DNA from: Bacillus sp. 2B10
Lineage (GTDB): Bacteria > Pseudomonadota > Alphaproteobacteria > Sphingomonadales > Sphingomonadaceae
Direction: 5' to 3'
Length of the DNA stretch: 64,000 nt
Assembly (NCBI GenBank): GCA_003946805.1
Contig: RPSH01000010.1
Span: 1 to 64,000, forward strand
Shown: positions 17,627 to 26,569 of the stretch, in pieces
Numbering within the stretch: position 1 is the first letter of the stretch
Layout: the number at the start of each line of letters is the position of its first letter
Notes under the pieces: model-generated
Told to the model about the DNA's origin: nothing
The model's input: the letters and a program-made list of their open reading frames with translations, nothing else
Database searches by the model: none
Position numbers and translations under genes: made by a program

Positions 17627-19009
17627 GTGGAACTCGATCGCACGATCGCCGAGGCCGCACGCAGGTCGGGCGAGCTGGGGATCAGGACGCTGGACCTGCA
17701 AGCCGACATATCGGAGCTGGCCACGCGGGTGACCGCGCAGGCGGGTACCATCGACAGTCTTGGAACGCAGACCAGCGGCCTTGTCAGCGATGCCGAGAAC
17801 GTGTCGATCGCCGCGCGTGAATCGCTGGGCGCCACCACCGGGGCCCACGGCCTGCTGGCCAATTCCCAGGTGCAGATCGAGACGGCCATGGGCGACGTGG
17901 TCGATCTGATCGGTCAGGTCAGCCTGATCCACGACAGCCTCGGCGCCTTCACGGTGGCGCTCGAGGATGTCGGCCGGGTGACCGCGTCGATCAACGCCAT
18001 CGCCAGCCAGACGAACCTCCTCGCGCTGAACGCGACGATCGAGGCTGCGCGCGCCGGCGATGCGGGCCGCGGGTTCGCGGTGGTCGCAAGCGAGGTCAAG
18101 AAGCTGGCGTCCGAAACGGCAACGGCCACATCCCGGATCAACATGTCGATCAGTGCGCTGACCGCACAGGCGGAAGCCATGCTGGCGCGCGTCGACCTGG
18201 GCGTCTCGAAGGCGCGCTCGACCCATGCCGGGACGCAGGACGTCAAGGCGCGCGTCGCCGAGATTCGCCTGCTCGTGAAGGGACTGGAGCACAATAGCGG
18301 GACCGTAAGCGAGCTGGCGGCCTCGATGGTGTCGGCGGTGGGTGAGGTGCGGACGGGGCTCGGCCGGCTGGCCGAAACCTCGACGGACAACGCCTGCGGG
18401 CTGCAGCGTCTGTCAGAACGCATCAGTTCGGTAAGCGACGATACCAACGATCTGCTGCAGATGCTCGCCGAAAGCGGTGCGGACATGCCGGATCGGCCCT
18501 ATATCCGCTTTGCCGTCGAAGCGGCATCGCATGTGTCCAGCGGGCTGGCCGCGGCGGTGGCGCGCGGAGAACTCGCCGAGGCCGTGATCCTCGGCGATGA
18601 TTACCGCTGCGTCGACGGCTCGGATCCCGCGCTCTTCACCCATCCGGCGATGCAGCTGCTCACCGGGCTGGCCCGCCCCCGGCAGGAAGCGGCGAGAAAG
18701 CTTCCCGGCTTCTTCGGCATGAGCCTTACCGATCGACGCACCTTCGGCGCGGTGGCGATGCCGGAACGCTCCCTGCCACAACGCCCGGGCGAAAAGGCGT
18801 GGAATGAGGAACATTCCCGCGCCGGCATGTTCTTCCACTCTCCCGGTACGGCGCAACATGTCAGGATCACCAAGCCGTTTTGCCTGAAAGCCTATCGTCG
18901 CCCCCTGGCCGACGGTGGGGTCGTCCTGCTCAAACAGGTGATCGCGTCGATCCACGTCAACGGAGCGCACTGGGGCGTGCTCCAGCTGGCCTATCAGGAC
19001 CGAGGGTAA
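17627..19009 (+). CDS. Soluble methyl-accepting chemotaxis protein with C-terminal sensor-like domain
   Basis: The protein has no membrane segment. It starts with a long coiled coil and carries the conserved receptor hairpin tip (about residues 125-165; [18 protein letters not shown] and [16 protein letters not shown]), which couples to CheA and CheW. After the signalling coil (to about 290) comes a distinct C-terminal domain of about 160 residues whose end, [18 protein letters not shown] to HWGVLQLAY, resembles the Cache-like tail of cytosolic receptors in other alphaproteobacteria. I chose the GTG at 17627 because GGAAGGAG sits 6 bases upstream; a GTG 7 codons earlier overlaps that site. 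No chemotaxis genes are adjacent. Confidence 0.85.
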   Translation: MELDRTIAEAARRSGELGIRTLDLQADISELATRVTAQAGTIDSLGTQTSGLVSDAENVSIAARESLGATTGAHGLLANSQVQIETAMGDVVDLIGQVSLIHDSLGAFTVALEDVGRVTASINAIASQTNLLALNATIEAARAGDAGRGFAVVASEVKKLASETATATSRINMSISALTAQAEAMLARVDLGVSKARSTHAGTQDVKARVAEIRLLVKGLEHNSGTVSELAASMVSAVGEVRTGLGRLAETSTDNACGLQRLSERISSVSDDTNDLLQMLAESGADMPDRPYIRFAVEAASHVSSGLAAAVARGELAEAVILGDDYRCVDGSDPALFTHPAMQLLTGLARPRQEAARKLPGFFGMSLTDRRTFGAVAMPERSLPQRPGEKAWNEEHSRAGMFFHSPGTAQHVRITKPFCLKAYRRPLADGGVVLLKQVIASIHVNGAHWGVLQLAYQDRG

Positions 19010-19334
19010 CCGCGCCGGTTCAGACGATTCGCCGCTCCGGTTCCCGTAGCGGCGACACGCGCAGCATCGGACGAATGCAGGCGCCGCCCATCGCCCCCGC
19101 GCCACGGCATCCGACTGCACGGCATCGGCGTACCGGCGCATCCCGTCGCACGAGGTCGGCGATGACCAGCAGCGGGGAAAGCGCGCGGTCGGGCGCGATA
19201 CCCGCGCTCGCCGCCCCGCGCCGATACCGGCATCCACGCTTCCCCTCCCGCTTGCGATATGTTAATGCGAGTCAGTCGCGATAATGCTGCGAACGGGAAG
19301 AACGGCATGGGGCATTCGACCGGAATATGCGAGC
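19010..19334. other. Gap before the first MITE-like repeat
   Basis: No gene is supported here. A weak palindrome TGCGAGTCAGTCGC (19266-19279) followed by GATAATG resembles a Fur-type site, but the next gene starts nearly 280 bp away beyond a repeat, so I do not call it as a regulatory site. Confidence 0.35.
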
Positions 19335-19474
19335 TAGAGTTTGATCCATCCGCATGGAAACGTCACCCCAGCGAAGGTTGGGGGTCTCCATCGGCTCCTG
19401 CTGCACGCTACCACAGGGAGATCCCAGCCTTCGCTGGGATGACGTCCGTTTCAACAGGCATGGATCAAACTCTA
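19335..19474. repeat. MITE-like element, family B, copy 1 (140 bp)
   Basis: The ends are inverted: TAGAGTTTGATCCAT (19335-19349) and ATGGATCAAACTCTA (19460-19474), with TA at both edges. Inside is a second inverted pair, GTCACCCCAGCGAAGG against CCTTCGCTGGGATGAC. A second copy lies at 20997-21132 in the same orientation. It encodes nothing, so it is either a non-autonomous transposable element or a mobile palindromic unit. Confidence 0.8.
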
Positions 19475-19552
19475 CGCGCGGCGCTGCCTATCGCCGACCG
19501 TGCCGCCTTCGCGCACGGCGCCGACAGCGGGCGGACGGGATAAGGAACCGAC

Positions 19553-20026
19553 ATGACCTATTGGGAACAGATCGATCGGCCGGACACCCATGGCGAGCGG
19601 GTCGTGGTCCGGCTGTTGCGGCGCTATCGCGACATCCGCGATCGCGATCGGGACGGCGGGGCACTGGCTCGCCTCGTCGCGCTGGGGCACAGGCTGCGCC
19701 TGCCCCCCGCCGGCAGCGTCGCGCTGGCGAGCGTCTTCGAACTGACCGAGGCCGTGCTCGGCCGGCACCTCGTCACCGGATGCCATCGCACCCGCGACTA
19801 TCGCGACTATAGCGCCGACGAGCGCGCGATGCTCCGGCTCCTCAGTGCCCGCCTGCCGGGCGTCGCGGGTACCGGCACGGTCGAAATCCCCCATGGCTTG
19901 CCGGGCGCACTGGCATGGGCCGTGCTGAGCGTCAGGTCGCTGTGCGGCGGGATGCTATCGCTACCGGCGCGCCCGGCAGCGAGCGACGATGCCACCTGCC
20001 CGTTCCACGGCTTCGCGGCGGCTTGA
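19553..20026 (+). CDS. Hypothetical protein, 157 aa
   Basis: TAAGGAAC precedes the ATG. The product is soluble and mostly helical in appearance, rich in arginine and leucine, with a short C-terminal CPFHG motif. No family is recognised. It forms a pair with the next gene through a 4-bp TTGA overlap. The pair sits between two MITE-like copies. Confidence 0.6.
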   Translation: MTYWEQIDRPDTHGERVVVRLLRRYRDIRDRDRDGGALARLVALGHRLRLPPAGSVALASVFELTEAVLGRHLVTGCHRTRDYRDYSADERAMLRLLSARLPGVAGTGTVEIPHGLPGALAWAVLSVRSLCGGMLSLPARPAASDDATCPFHGFAAA

Positions 20027-20442
20027 CGGCCGTGCCGACGCTGTACGCCTATCTCGACCGGTGCGTCGGCGACATGGCCGGCGATGACGTTTTCCTGCTG
20101 TCCGCGGTCAGACGCTGGGTATTCGCGGTCCGGCACACCCGGTGCCCCCAGGCGATGTTGCGCAGCGGCTTTGCCCATCGCCGGGTCGACGATGCGCTGC
20201 TGCCATTCCTGTGCGCGATGACCCTGCTCGACCGCCATGGCTATGGCACGATGCGCTTCGCCGACGTCCGACATCCCCATGTCGGCGACGACGAGGCGCG
20301 CATCCTGACCCTGTTCGGGGCGGCGCGGGTGAACGATCCGGCGCTGATCCGTATCGCCGCCAGCCTCGTCAGCGACGGCATGGCGATGCAACTGGCCGGT
20401 GCCGCCGGACGGATCGGCGCAGCGATGGCCCCGGCGACCTAG
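20023..20442 (+). CDS. Hypothetical protein, about 139 aa
   Basis: The frame is open from upstream, but the sensible starts are TTG at 20023 (overlapping the preceding stop as TTGA) or GTG at 20032. The product is soluble, with helical segments such as DDALLPFLCAMTLLDRHGYG and a C-terminal hydrophobic helix [16 protein letters not shown]. No family recognised. Coupled to the preceding gene. Confidence 0.5.
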   Translation: MTAVPTLYAYLDRCVGDMAGDDVFLLSAVRRWVFAVRHTRCPQAMLRSGFAHRRVDDALLPFLCAMTLLDRHGYGTMRFADVRHPHVGDDEARILTLFGAARVNDPALIRIAASLVSDGMAMQLAGAAGRIGAAMAPAT

Positions 20443-20566
20443 TCGCGCGATGGTCATCGAGCGGCACGGCACGGGAACCGCATGCCGGGCCGGAGCGGTT
20501 GCACCGCGATGGCATGACGGAGAATGACATGGTCCCGCGCCTTCCTGTACCGGCGACCACGCCGCG

Positions 20567-20995
20567 ATGACGCGCCGGCGGCGGGCGGGGCTGGCCATGG
20601 CCGGTATCGGAGGGGTGCTGACCCTGCTGTGCGGCTGGCTGCTGATCGATTCGGTCGCAACGTCGCTCGCCGCGTGGCGTGGCGGCGCGGCGGAGGTGCG
20701 GGTCGGCGGCGGCGATGCCGCGATGGCGGTCGCGCTGCCGATCCTGCTGGCCCTGGCGATATGGGGCATGCTGGCCGCGTTCCACGACGGCCCGTTCGTT
20801 ACCCGGATCGGCAATGCGATCGCCGTGGTGGCGATCGTCGCCGTGCCGGTCGGAATCGCGGGATCGTGGGCGGTCCGCAACTGGGCCGAGCACGCGCTGG
20901 CAACCAGCGGCTATGCGCGGTGCGATACGGAGCGCACCGGTCGCTTCCTGACCATCGTCTTGTGCCGGCACCCGGCGGCCCCGGCACGGTCCTAG
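20567..20995 (+). CDS. Hypothetical membrane protein, 142 aa
   Basis: Three hydrophobic segments are visible at about residues 8-28, 51-71 and 82-102, followed by a polar tail with YARCDTERTGRFLTIVLC. It is probably an inner-membrane protein. I do not recognise a family. No clear ribosome-binding site precedes 20567. The stop codon (20993-20995) directly abuts the second MITE-like copy. Confidence 0.5.
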   Translation: MTRRRRAGLAMAGIGGVLTLLCGWLLIDSVATSLAAWRGGAAEVRVGGGDAAMAVALPILLALAIWGMLAAFHDGPFVTRIGNAIAVVAIVAVPVGIAGSWAVRNWAEHALATSGYARCDTERTGRFLTIVLCRHPAAPARS

Positions 20996-20996
20996 G

Positions 20997-21132
20997 TGTT
21001 TGATCCATCGGCATGGAAACGTCACCCCGGCGAAGGCTGGGGTCTCCCTCGGCGCCTGCTGCGCGCTACCACCGGGATATCCCGGCCTTCGCCGGGATGA
21101 CGCCCGGTTCAACAGGGATGGATCAAACTCTG
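20997..21132. repeat. MITE-like element, family B, copy 2 (about 136 bp)
   Basis: The copy runs from TGTTTGATCCATCGG to ATGGATCAAACTC with the same internal inverted arms (GTCACCCCGGCGAAGG and CCTTCGCCGGGATGAC). By eye it is about 85-90% identical to copy 1 and lies in the same orientation. The preceding CCTAGG and the left end recur as a solo end at 52778-52793. Confidence 0.8.
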
Positions 21133-21226
21133 GCGTCGCACCATCGGCCGGCGCCACCTTTCCCGCCTTGCGACATTCGCATTTGCCGTTACGTTTCCGT
21201 CAATTACCTGCCGGGGAGAGATGGAA

Positions 21227-22552
21227 ATGACCGCGCGCTTCGATCGTCGTACGCTGATCGCCGGGGGCGTTGCGGCGTCGGTTGCCGGTCTCGCCCCGCT
21301 CGACGCCGCAGGCGGCCAGCGCCGCCGCATGGCGGCCAGCGACAAGTTGCAGGTCGGCGTGATCGGCTGCAAGGGCATGGGCTGGGCCAATCTGACCGCG
21401 ATGATGAAGGGGGCCGACGTCGTGCCGGTCGCGCTGTGCGACGTCGATGCGCGCGTCCTGGCCGAACGCGGTGCCGAACTGCGCAAGACGACGGGGCGCG
21501 CGCCGCGGCTGTACGACGACTATCGCCGGATGCTGGACGACAAGGCGGTCGACGCGGTCATCATCGCCACCCCCGACCATTGGCACGCATTGCAACTGAT
21601 CGACGCGATGTCGGCGGGCAAGGACGTCTATTGCGAAAAGCCGCTGGGCAATTCGATCGCCGAATGCCGCGCGATGGTCGCCGCGCAGCAGCGCCATGGC
21701 CGCGTGGTGCAGGTCGGCCAGTGGCAGCGCAGCAACCGCCACTGGGCGGACGCCGTCGCGCTGGTCCATGCCGGCGGGATCGGCCGCGTGCGCAAGGTGA
21801 AGGCATGGGCCTATATGGGCTGGATGAAGCGGGTCGAACCGAAGCCCGACCAGGCGGCGCCGGCCGGCGTGGATTATGATCGCTGGCTGGGACCGGCCCC
21901 GGCGCGAGCGTTCAATCCCAACCGCTTTCATTTCAGCTGGCGCTGGTATTGGGACTATGCCGGCGGGCTGATGACCGACTGGGGCGTGCATCTGATGGAT
22001 ATCGCGCTGCTGGGGATGAAGGCCAGCGTGCCGCAGTCGGTCGGTTCGCTGGGCGGTGCATATGGCTATCCCGGATCGGCGATGGAGACGCCCGATACCC
22101 AGACCGCGATCTACGATTTCGGCGACTATTCGGTCGAATGGGAACATGCCGTCGGTATCAGCCAGGGGCCCTATGGCGGACGCGATCACGGCGTGGCGTT
22201 CATCGGCGAGACCGGCACGCTGATCGTCGATCGCGGCAAATGGGAAGTGATCCCCGAGGAGAGCGACGGCAAGCCGCTGACCCGCGCCGTGCCGGTGACA
22301 CGCTCGTCGGACCAGGGGCTCGACCGGCATACCGCCGACTTCGTCGCCTGTATCAAGGATCGCGCGCGCACCCCCGCCTGCCCGATCGAATCGGCGGCGA
22401 ACACCGCGATCGTGTGCCAGATGGGCAATGTCGCGTGGCGCACCGGCCGCAAGGTGCATTGGGACGCCGCCGCCGGGCAGTTCCGCGACGATGCGCAGGC
22501 GAACGCGCTGATTACCCCGCGCTACCGTGCGCCCTATCGTTTGCCGGTGTAG
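21227..22552 (+). CDS. Tat-exported Gfo/Idh/MocA-family oxidoreductase
   Basis: These enzymes use NAD(P) to oxidise or reduce sugars and inositols. A twin-arginine leader (DRRTLIAGG, then a hydrophobic stretch to about residue 30) is followed by the nucleotide-binding fold (VGVIGCKGMGWAN), ATPDHWHA, and the EKP motif at about 137-139 whose lysine is catalytic. The C-terminal substrate domain includes GGLMTDWGVHLMDIALLG. I chose the ATG at 21227, 8 bases after GGGGAG; an ATG at 21221 is too close to that site. The nearby DUF1080 gene suggests work on oxidised (3-keto) glycosides, but the substrate is unproven. Confidence 0.88.
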   Translation: MTARFDRRTLIAGGVAASVAGLAPLDAAGGQRRRMAASDKLQVGVIGCKGMGWANLTAMMKGADVVPVALCDVDARVLAERGAELRKTTGRAPRLYDDYRRMLDDKAVDAVIIATPDHWHALQLIDAMSAGKDVYCEKPLGNSIAECRAMVAAQQRHGRVVQVGQWQRSNRHWADAVALVHAGGIGRVRKVKAWAYMGWMKRVEPKPDQAAPAGVDYDRWLGPAPARAFNPNRFHFSWRWYWDYAGGLMTDWGVHLMDIALLGMKASVPQSVGSLGGAYGYPGSAMETPDTQTAIYDFGDYSVEWEHAVGISQGPYGGRDHGVAFIGETGTLIVDRGKWEVIPEESDGKPLTRAVPVTRSSDQGLDRHTADFVACIKDRARTPACPIESAANTAIVCQMGNVAWRTGRKVHWDAAAGQFRDDAQANALITPRYRAPYRLPV

Positions 22553-22579
22553 GGCCGGGCCGACATTCGCACGCCGGTC

Positions 22580-22772
22580 GTCACCCCGGACTTGTTCGAG
22601 ACCTCTGCGAACGTCTCGAACAGAGCCAATTCCTCGCCGTACCCCGGCGAAGGCCGGGGTCCAGTTGGAAAGGCTTTTCCGTATCTTGCCAATGCCCCCC
22701 AACTGGGCCCCGGCCTCCGCCGGGGTACGGATTGAGGGCGTTCGCAGAGGTCTCGAGCAGGTCCGGGGTGAT
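22580..22772. repeat. Palindromic repeat, family C, copy 1 (about 193 bp)
   Basis: Outer arms GTCACCCCGGAC and GTCCGGGGTGAT pair. Inside are GAGACCTCTGCGAA against TTCGCAGAGGTCTC, then CCGTACCCCGGCGAAGG against its complement, and a core bounded by CAGTTGG and CCAACTG. A second copy at 28040-28220 has the same core in reverse orientation. Confidence 0.8.
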
Positions 22773-22837
22773 ACGAGCGGCAGGTCGGTCGGCAATGACC
22801 GCAGCCAGTTGTGCAAGTGCAGCGGCCGACCGACCCC

Positions 22838-23776
22838 CTACCGCACGACGACGACCTTCGGCAGCGTGGCGATCGGTTCGACGGTGATGCCCCGGAACCA
22901 CGTCTCGGCACCTTCCGACTGGAGCTGGATCCGGCCATGGGTCAGCGTGCGGCGCGTGCCGTCGGGGGCGATCGTCGCGAGGTCGCGGATTTCGGCCACC
23001 GGCACGCCGTTGACGACATGCACCGCGCGGTCGCCGACGACATACAGGTCGAGCGTGTTCCACTGACCCACCGGCCGTTCGGCATCGCGGCCCGCCTCGA
23101 CATTCCAGGTCGGGGTGCCGTTGACCAGATCGACCTGCCTGCCCCCTGCGCGGTAGCGCAGGTGCGGCGCGATCAGCGACGGGTCGAACGCCACCTCGGT
23201 CCGGCCGCGCAGCTTCGGCCCGACCGCGACGATCATGCCGGTCGATCCGGTCATGATCTCGAACTCGGCGGAGGGTTGCCACGTCCCGAACACTTCGCCG
23301 GGCACGCCGTGGGTGTGATAGAGCAGGCCGTTGTTGCGCGGCTCCTTCGCGCGCGGCGCCCACGTCTTCGCGCCCCATTTGAACTGCAGCCGCAGGTGAT
23401 AGTTGCTCAGATCGGCGCGGTGGACGAGGCTGCCCCACGTCTGGCCCTTCACCCACAGCGCCGGCGCGCCGTCGACCATCTTCACCGCGAAGTCGCCGCC
23501 GGTATCGCGGCTGGTCCCGACCGGCCTGTCCGCCGGGCCCGCACGATAGGTGATCGCCGGATCGGCATAGCCCAGCCACGGCGTCCAGCCCGCCAGGCTG
23601 CGCCCGTCGAACAGCGCGGTCGCCTTCCCCGTCGCGACCGGCACGTCGGTGAGCTTGAGCCGCTGCGGCGTCGCCGCCGGCGCTCCGGCGATCGTGCGCG
23701 CCTGTTCCTTCGAATCCTGCGCCCATGCCGGGGCGGCGACCATTGCCACCGCCACCAATGCCCGATCGATCCGCAT
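22838..23776 (-). CDS. Exported DUF1080 (3-keto-disaccharide hydrolase domain) protein
   Basis: A signal peptide (RALVAVAMVAAPAWAQ, about residues 5-20) precedes a DUF1080 lectin-like jelly-roll domain starting at FDGRSLAGWTPWLGY and including NNGLLYHTHG, FEIMTGSTGM and a C-terminal GRIQLQSEGAETWFRGI. Relatives cleave 3-keto-glucosides made by sugar 3-dehydrogenases. The ATG at 23776 is the best start, 7 bases after GGGGAG; the longer upstream frame is not supported. The gene is convergent with the Gfo/Idh oxidoreductase, separated only by the family C repeat, and both products are exported, so they may act on the same sugars. Confidence 0.82.
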   Translation of the reverse strand: MRIDRALVAVAMVAAPAWAQDSKEQARTIAGAPAATPQRLKLTDVPVATGKATALFDGRSLAGWTPWLGYADPAITYRAGPADRPVGTSRDTGGDFAVKMVDGAPALWVKGQTWGSLVHRADLSNYHLRLQFKWGAKTWAPRAKEPRNNGLLYHTHGVPGEVFGTWQPSAEFEIMTGSTGMIVAVGPKLRGRTEVAFDPSLIAPHLRYRAGGRQVDLVNGTPTWNVEAGRDAERPVGQWNTLDLYVVGDRAVHVVNGVPVAEIRDLATIAPDGTRRTLTHGRIQLQSEGAETWFRGITVEPIATLPKVVVVR

Positions 23777-23894
23777 CGCCATCTCCCCTGTTGCCGCCCG
23801 CAGGCGATTATCGAGCGTTCGTAGCGCGTTATCGCTACCATAGGAATGGCGTTCCATGGGTGGACCTGCCCGCACGCCACGATACAGTGCGCGG

Positions 23895-25118
23895 ATGCAG
23901 GATAATCTGACCGCCGACCGGCCGACCTTCGTCACCCATCTCGAATGCTCGATGACGGGGGAGCGGTATCCCGCCGACACGCTGCACAACCTGTCGCGGG
24001 CGGGCCGGCCGCTGCTGGTCCGCTACGATCTGGCGGCGGCGGGCGCAGCCCTGTCGCGCGACACGCTGGCGGCGCGCGACACCGACCTGTGGCGCTGGCG
24101 CGAACTGCTGCCGGTGCGCGACACGGCGAACATCGTCAGCCTGGGCGAGGTCGAGACGCCGCTGATCGCCATTCCGCGGTCCGGCGGCGGCAACGTACGG
24201 GTCAAGGACGAAGGCCGCCTGCCGACCGGCAGCTTCAAGGCGCGCGGACTGGTGATGGCGGTCGCCATGGCCAGAGAACTGGGCGTCCGCCGCATCGCGA
24301 TGCCGACCAACGGCAATGCCGGTGCCGCGCTTGCCGCCTATGCCGCGCGCCTGGGGATCGAGACGATCGTGTTCTGTCCCGAGGACACGCCCGAGGTGAA
24401 CGTGCGCGAGATCGCCGCGCAGGGCAGCCGCGTCTGGCGGGTCAACGGGCTGATCGACGATTGCGGCGCGATCGTCGCGAAGGGCGCGGCGGAAGGCCGC
24501 TGGTTCGACTTCTCGACGCTGAAGGAACCGTACCGGATCGAGGGCAAGAAGACGATGGGGCTGGAACTGGCCGCGCAGCTCGGCTGGCGGCTGCCGCAGG
24601 CGATCTTCTACCCCACCGGCGGCGGCACCGGGCTGATCGGCATGTGGAAGGCGTTCGACGAGCTGGAGGCGATGGGCTGGATCGGGCCCGAGCGCCCGCG
24701 CATGTATGCGGTACAGGCGTCGGGCTGCGCCCCGATCGTCCGCGCGTTCGAGGCGGGCGAGGAACATGCCGAACGCTGGGAGGACGCGCATACCGTCGCC
24801 GCTGGCATCCGCGTGCCGCGCGCGGTCGGCGACTTCCTGATCCTGCGCGCGGTGCGCCAGTCAGGCGGCAAGGCGCTGGCGGTCGGCGACCCCGCGATCC
24901 TGAAGGCGGTCGACGACTGCGCCCGGCGCGACGGGCTGCTGCTCTGTCCCGAAGGCGGCGCGACGCTGGCCGCCTATCGACAGGCGCTGCGCGATGGCGA
25001 GGTCGATGCGGAGGAGGAGGTCGTGCTGTTCAACTGCGCCACCGGCCTGAAATACCCGCTGCCCCCCGCCGCGGCGACGCTGGACCGCCATGCACCGATC
25101 GATTTCGACGCGCTGTAA
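23895..25118 (+). CDS. Threonine synthase-like PLP enzyme
   Basis: The fold-type II PLP enzyme has the PLP lysine in TGSFKARG (K115), the phosphate-binding glycine loop (TGGGTGLIGMW) and the asparagine motif MPTNGNAGAA. An N-terminal ECSMTGERYPADTL segment is common in this threonine synthase subgroup. The reaction expected is O-phosphohomoserine to threonine plus phosphate. No homoserine dehydrogenase or kinase genes are near, and a longer standard ThrC may exist elsewhere, so a catabolic or paralogous role is possible. I chose the ATG at 23895 over an in-frame ATG 13 codons upstream. At 407 aa the length is normal. Confidence 0.82.
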   Translation: MQDNLTADRPTFVTHLECSMTGERYPADTLHNLSRAGRPLLVRYDLAAAGAALSRDTLAARDTDLWRWRELLPVRDTANIVSLGEVETPLIAIPRSGGGNVRVKDEGRLPTGSFKARGLVMAVAMARELGVRRIAMPTNGNAGAALAAYAARLGIETIVFCPEDTPEVNVREIAAQGSRVWRVNGLIDDCGAIVAKGAAEGRWFDFSTLKEPYRIEGKKTMGLELAAQLGWRLPQAIFYPTGGGTGLIGMWKAFDELEAMGWIGPERPRMYAVQASGCAPIVRAFEAGEEHAERWEDAHTVAAGIRVPRAVGDFLILRAVRQSGGKALAVGDPAILKAVDDCARRDGLLLCPEGGATLAAYRQALRDGEVDAEEEVVLFNCATGLKYPLPPAAATLDRHAPIDFDAL

Positions 25119-25204
25119 CGCAGTGGTATCGAACGCTTAACCAGCTTCGTTCAGCCGGCGGTGACGCGGATTGCGACAGGATCGGCGGTGAAAGGGACAG
25201 CGCG

Positions 25205-25471
25205 ATGTGGCTTCTGGTAACGGTCCTGTACCGCGTCGTCAGCTTTCCGCTGTGGCTGGTCGCGCAGGCCGCCATGGCGCTCGGCGCGGTGACGGTCCTG
25301 TTCGCGGCGATCAGCCTGTTCTTCTTTCCGCTGGCCAGGGCGGCGACGATCGGCGGGATCGGTGCGGCGACGATGCTGGCGGGTATCGCGCTGTACGTCC
25401 TGGTCGAAACGATCGCGCGGAGGATCGACGACAGGCGCGACGAACGCCTGCCTGGCATCACCGGCTATTGA
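25205..25471 (+). CDS. Small membrane protein, 88 aa
   Basis: Two long hydrophobic stretches (about residues 2-42 and 46-68) are followed by a charged tail IARRIDDRRDERLPG. It is probably a two- or three-helix inner-membrane protein. No family recognised. It lies 86 bp after the threonine synthase-like gene and 24 bp before the next secreted protein gene. Confidence 0.55.
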   Translation: MWLLVTVLYRVVSFPLWLVAQAAMALGAVTVLFAAISLFFFPLARAATIGGIGAATMLAGIALYVLVETIARRIDDRRDERLPGITGY

Positions 25472-25495
25472 ACGATTCCGTCGGGAGAAATCGGC

Positions 25496-25900
25496 ATGAA
25501 ACCATCCTTCCTGTCGGCACTGGTTGCGGCATCGTTCGCCGGATCGGCGGCGCTGGCGGCGGGTCCGTCGGTCGCGTCGCTGGACGAGGCATCCGCCGCC
25601 ACCAACCTGTCGATGCAGGTCGGCCTGTTCCGCCTGTGCGGGATGCAGGCGGCGCTGGGCGAGATCCCGGCGCAGAGCAGCGCGTTCAACGATTCGCACA
25701 CCAGCAACGGCCGCCCGCTCAGCCGCGACATGCAACTGGCGGTCGTGTTCAACACGCAGGCACTGGTGGAGCGCGCCGGCGGGCGGCAACGCTTCTGCGC
25801 CGCGCTGGCGGCGCAGCGGGCGAAGTCGGTCGCAGGTACGGAGGCGAGCTGGGCCAAGCTCAAGGAAGCCCATGCGAAGGCGACGACCGCCGGGCATTGA
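25496..25900 (+). CDS. Exported hypothetical protein, 134 aa
   Basis: A signal peptide (LSALVAASFAGSAALA, cleavage near residue 22) leads a helical domain with two cysteines (in FRLCGMQAAL and QRFCAALAAQ) that could form a disulphide in the periplasm. GGAGAAA precedes the ATG. I do not recognise the family. Confidence 0.6.
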   Translation: MKPSFLSALVAASFAGSAALAAGPSVASLDEASAATNLSMQVGLFRLCGMQAALGEIPAQSSAFNDSHTSNGRPLSRDMQLAVVFNTQALVERAGGRQRFCAALAAQRAKSVAGTEASWAKLKEAHAKATTAGH

Positions 25901-25902
25901 CG

Positions 25903-25990
25903 CTGCCCCGGATCGCGAAACCGGCCCGCCGCGAAGCGGTCGTCCGCAGGGTGATGACGCTGGTTCAACCCGGACGAGAACCGCGCTACG
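25903..25990. repeat. Palindromic intergenic repeat, family A, partial copy 2
   Basis: The stretch with CGCGAAGCGG, GGGTGATGACG and CTGGTTCAACCCGG followed by GAGAACCGCGCTA parallels the right half of the element at 3391-3574. The matching left arm is absent, so this is a partial copy. It ends at the start of the acetyltransferase gene. Confidence 0.55.
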
Positions 25991-25999
25991 CTGCCGGAT

Positions 26000-26446
26000 A
26001 TGACGGTCATGCTTCGCCCCGCCCGACCCGACGACCTGCCCGTGTTCTTCGCGCACCAATGCGACGCCGAGGCCGCGGCGATGGCCGGGTTCGTGCCGCG
26101 GGCGCGCGCGGCGTTCGACGCGCATTGGGGCAGGATCATCGCCGGGCCGGCGTTCGTCGTGCGGACGGTCGTGGTCGATGGCGCGGTCGCCGGCTATGTC
26201 TCCGCCTTTCCGAACGATGGCCGCTCGGAAATCGCCTATTGGCTCGGCCGCGACTTTTGGCATCGCGGCATCGGGCAGGCGGCGGTCGCGGCGTTCCTGG
26301 CCGACCATGCGGCGCGCCCGCTGTTCGCATCGGTGATCGACACCAACGCCGCGTCGCAGGCGATCCTCGAACGCTGCGGCTTTACCGTCGTGGGCGAGGA
26401 ATCGGGCGACGACGGCGTGTGCGAACGAACGCTGCGGCTGGAATAG
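26000..26446 (+). CDS. GNAT-family N-acetyltransferase
   Basis: The 148-residue protein has the GNAT order: N-terminal LRPARPDDLPVF, a central AGYVSAFP strand, the acetyl-CoA loop in LGRDFWHRGIGQAAVAAFL (R-x-x-G-x-G/A type), and the C-terminal NAASQAILERCGF motif. This places it with RimJ/RimL-like or small-molecule acetyltransferases; the acceptor cannot be predicted. Confidence 0.85.
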   Translation: MTVMLRPARPDDLPVFFAHQCDAEAAAMAGFVPRARAAFDAHWGRIIAGPAFVVRTVVVDGAVAGYVSAFPNDGRSEIAYWLGRDFWHRGIGQAAVAAFLADHAARPLFASVIDTNAASQAILERCGFTVVGEESGDDGVCERTLRLE

Positions 26447-26462
26447 GGCCGCCAGCCCATTT

Positions 26463-26558
26463 CGTCCTTCCCGCGAAGGCGGGAGTCCATACACGCCGAC
26501 GGTTCGGATCGATCGCGACGATAGCCGCCATGGATTCCCGCCTCCCGCGCGAATGACG
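26463..26558. repeat. REP-like inverted repeat, family D
   Basis: CGTCCTTCCCGCGAAG and GGCGGGAGTCCAT face ATGGATTCCCGCC and TCCCGCGCGAATGACG, giving imperfect 28-bp arms around a 40-bp centre. The repeat lies between convergent genes (acetyltransferase and gluconate transporter), so it may also act as a bidirectional terminator. Confidence 0.65.
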
Positions 26559-26569
26559 ACGTCCAGGGA

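Noticed and set aside
19266..19279. Fur-like palindrome TGCGAGTCAGTCGC
   Set aside because: No gene starts within reach; the next one lies beyond the MITE-like repeat, and the half-sites are short.
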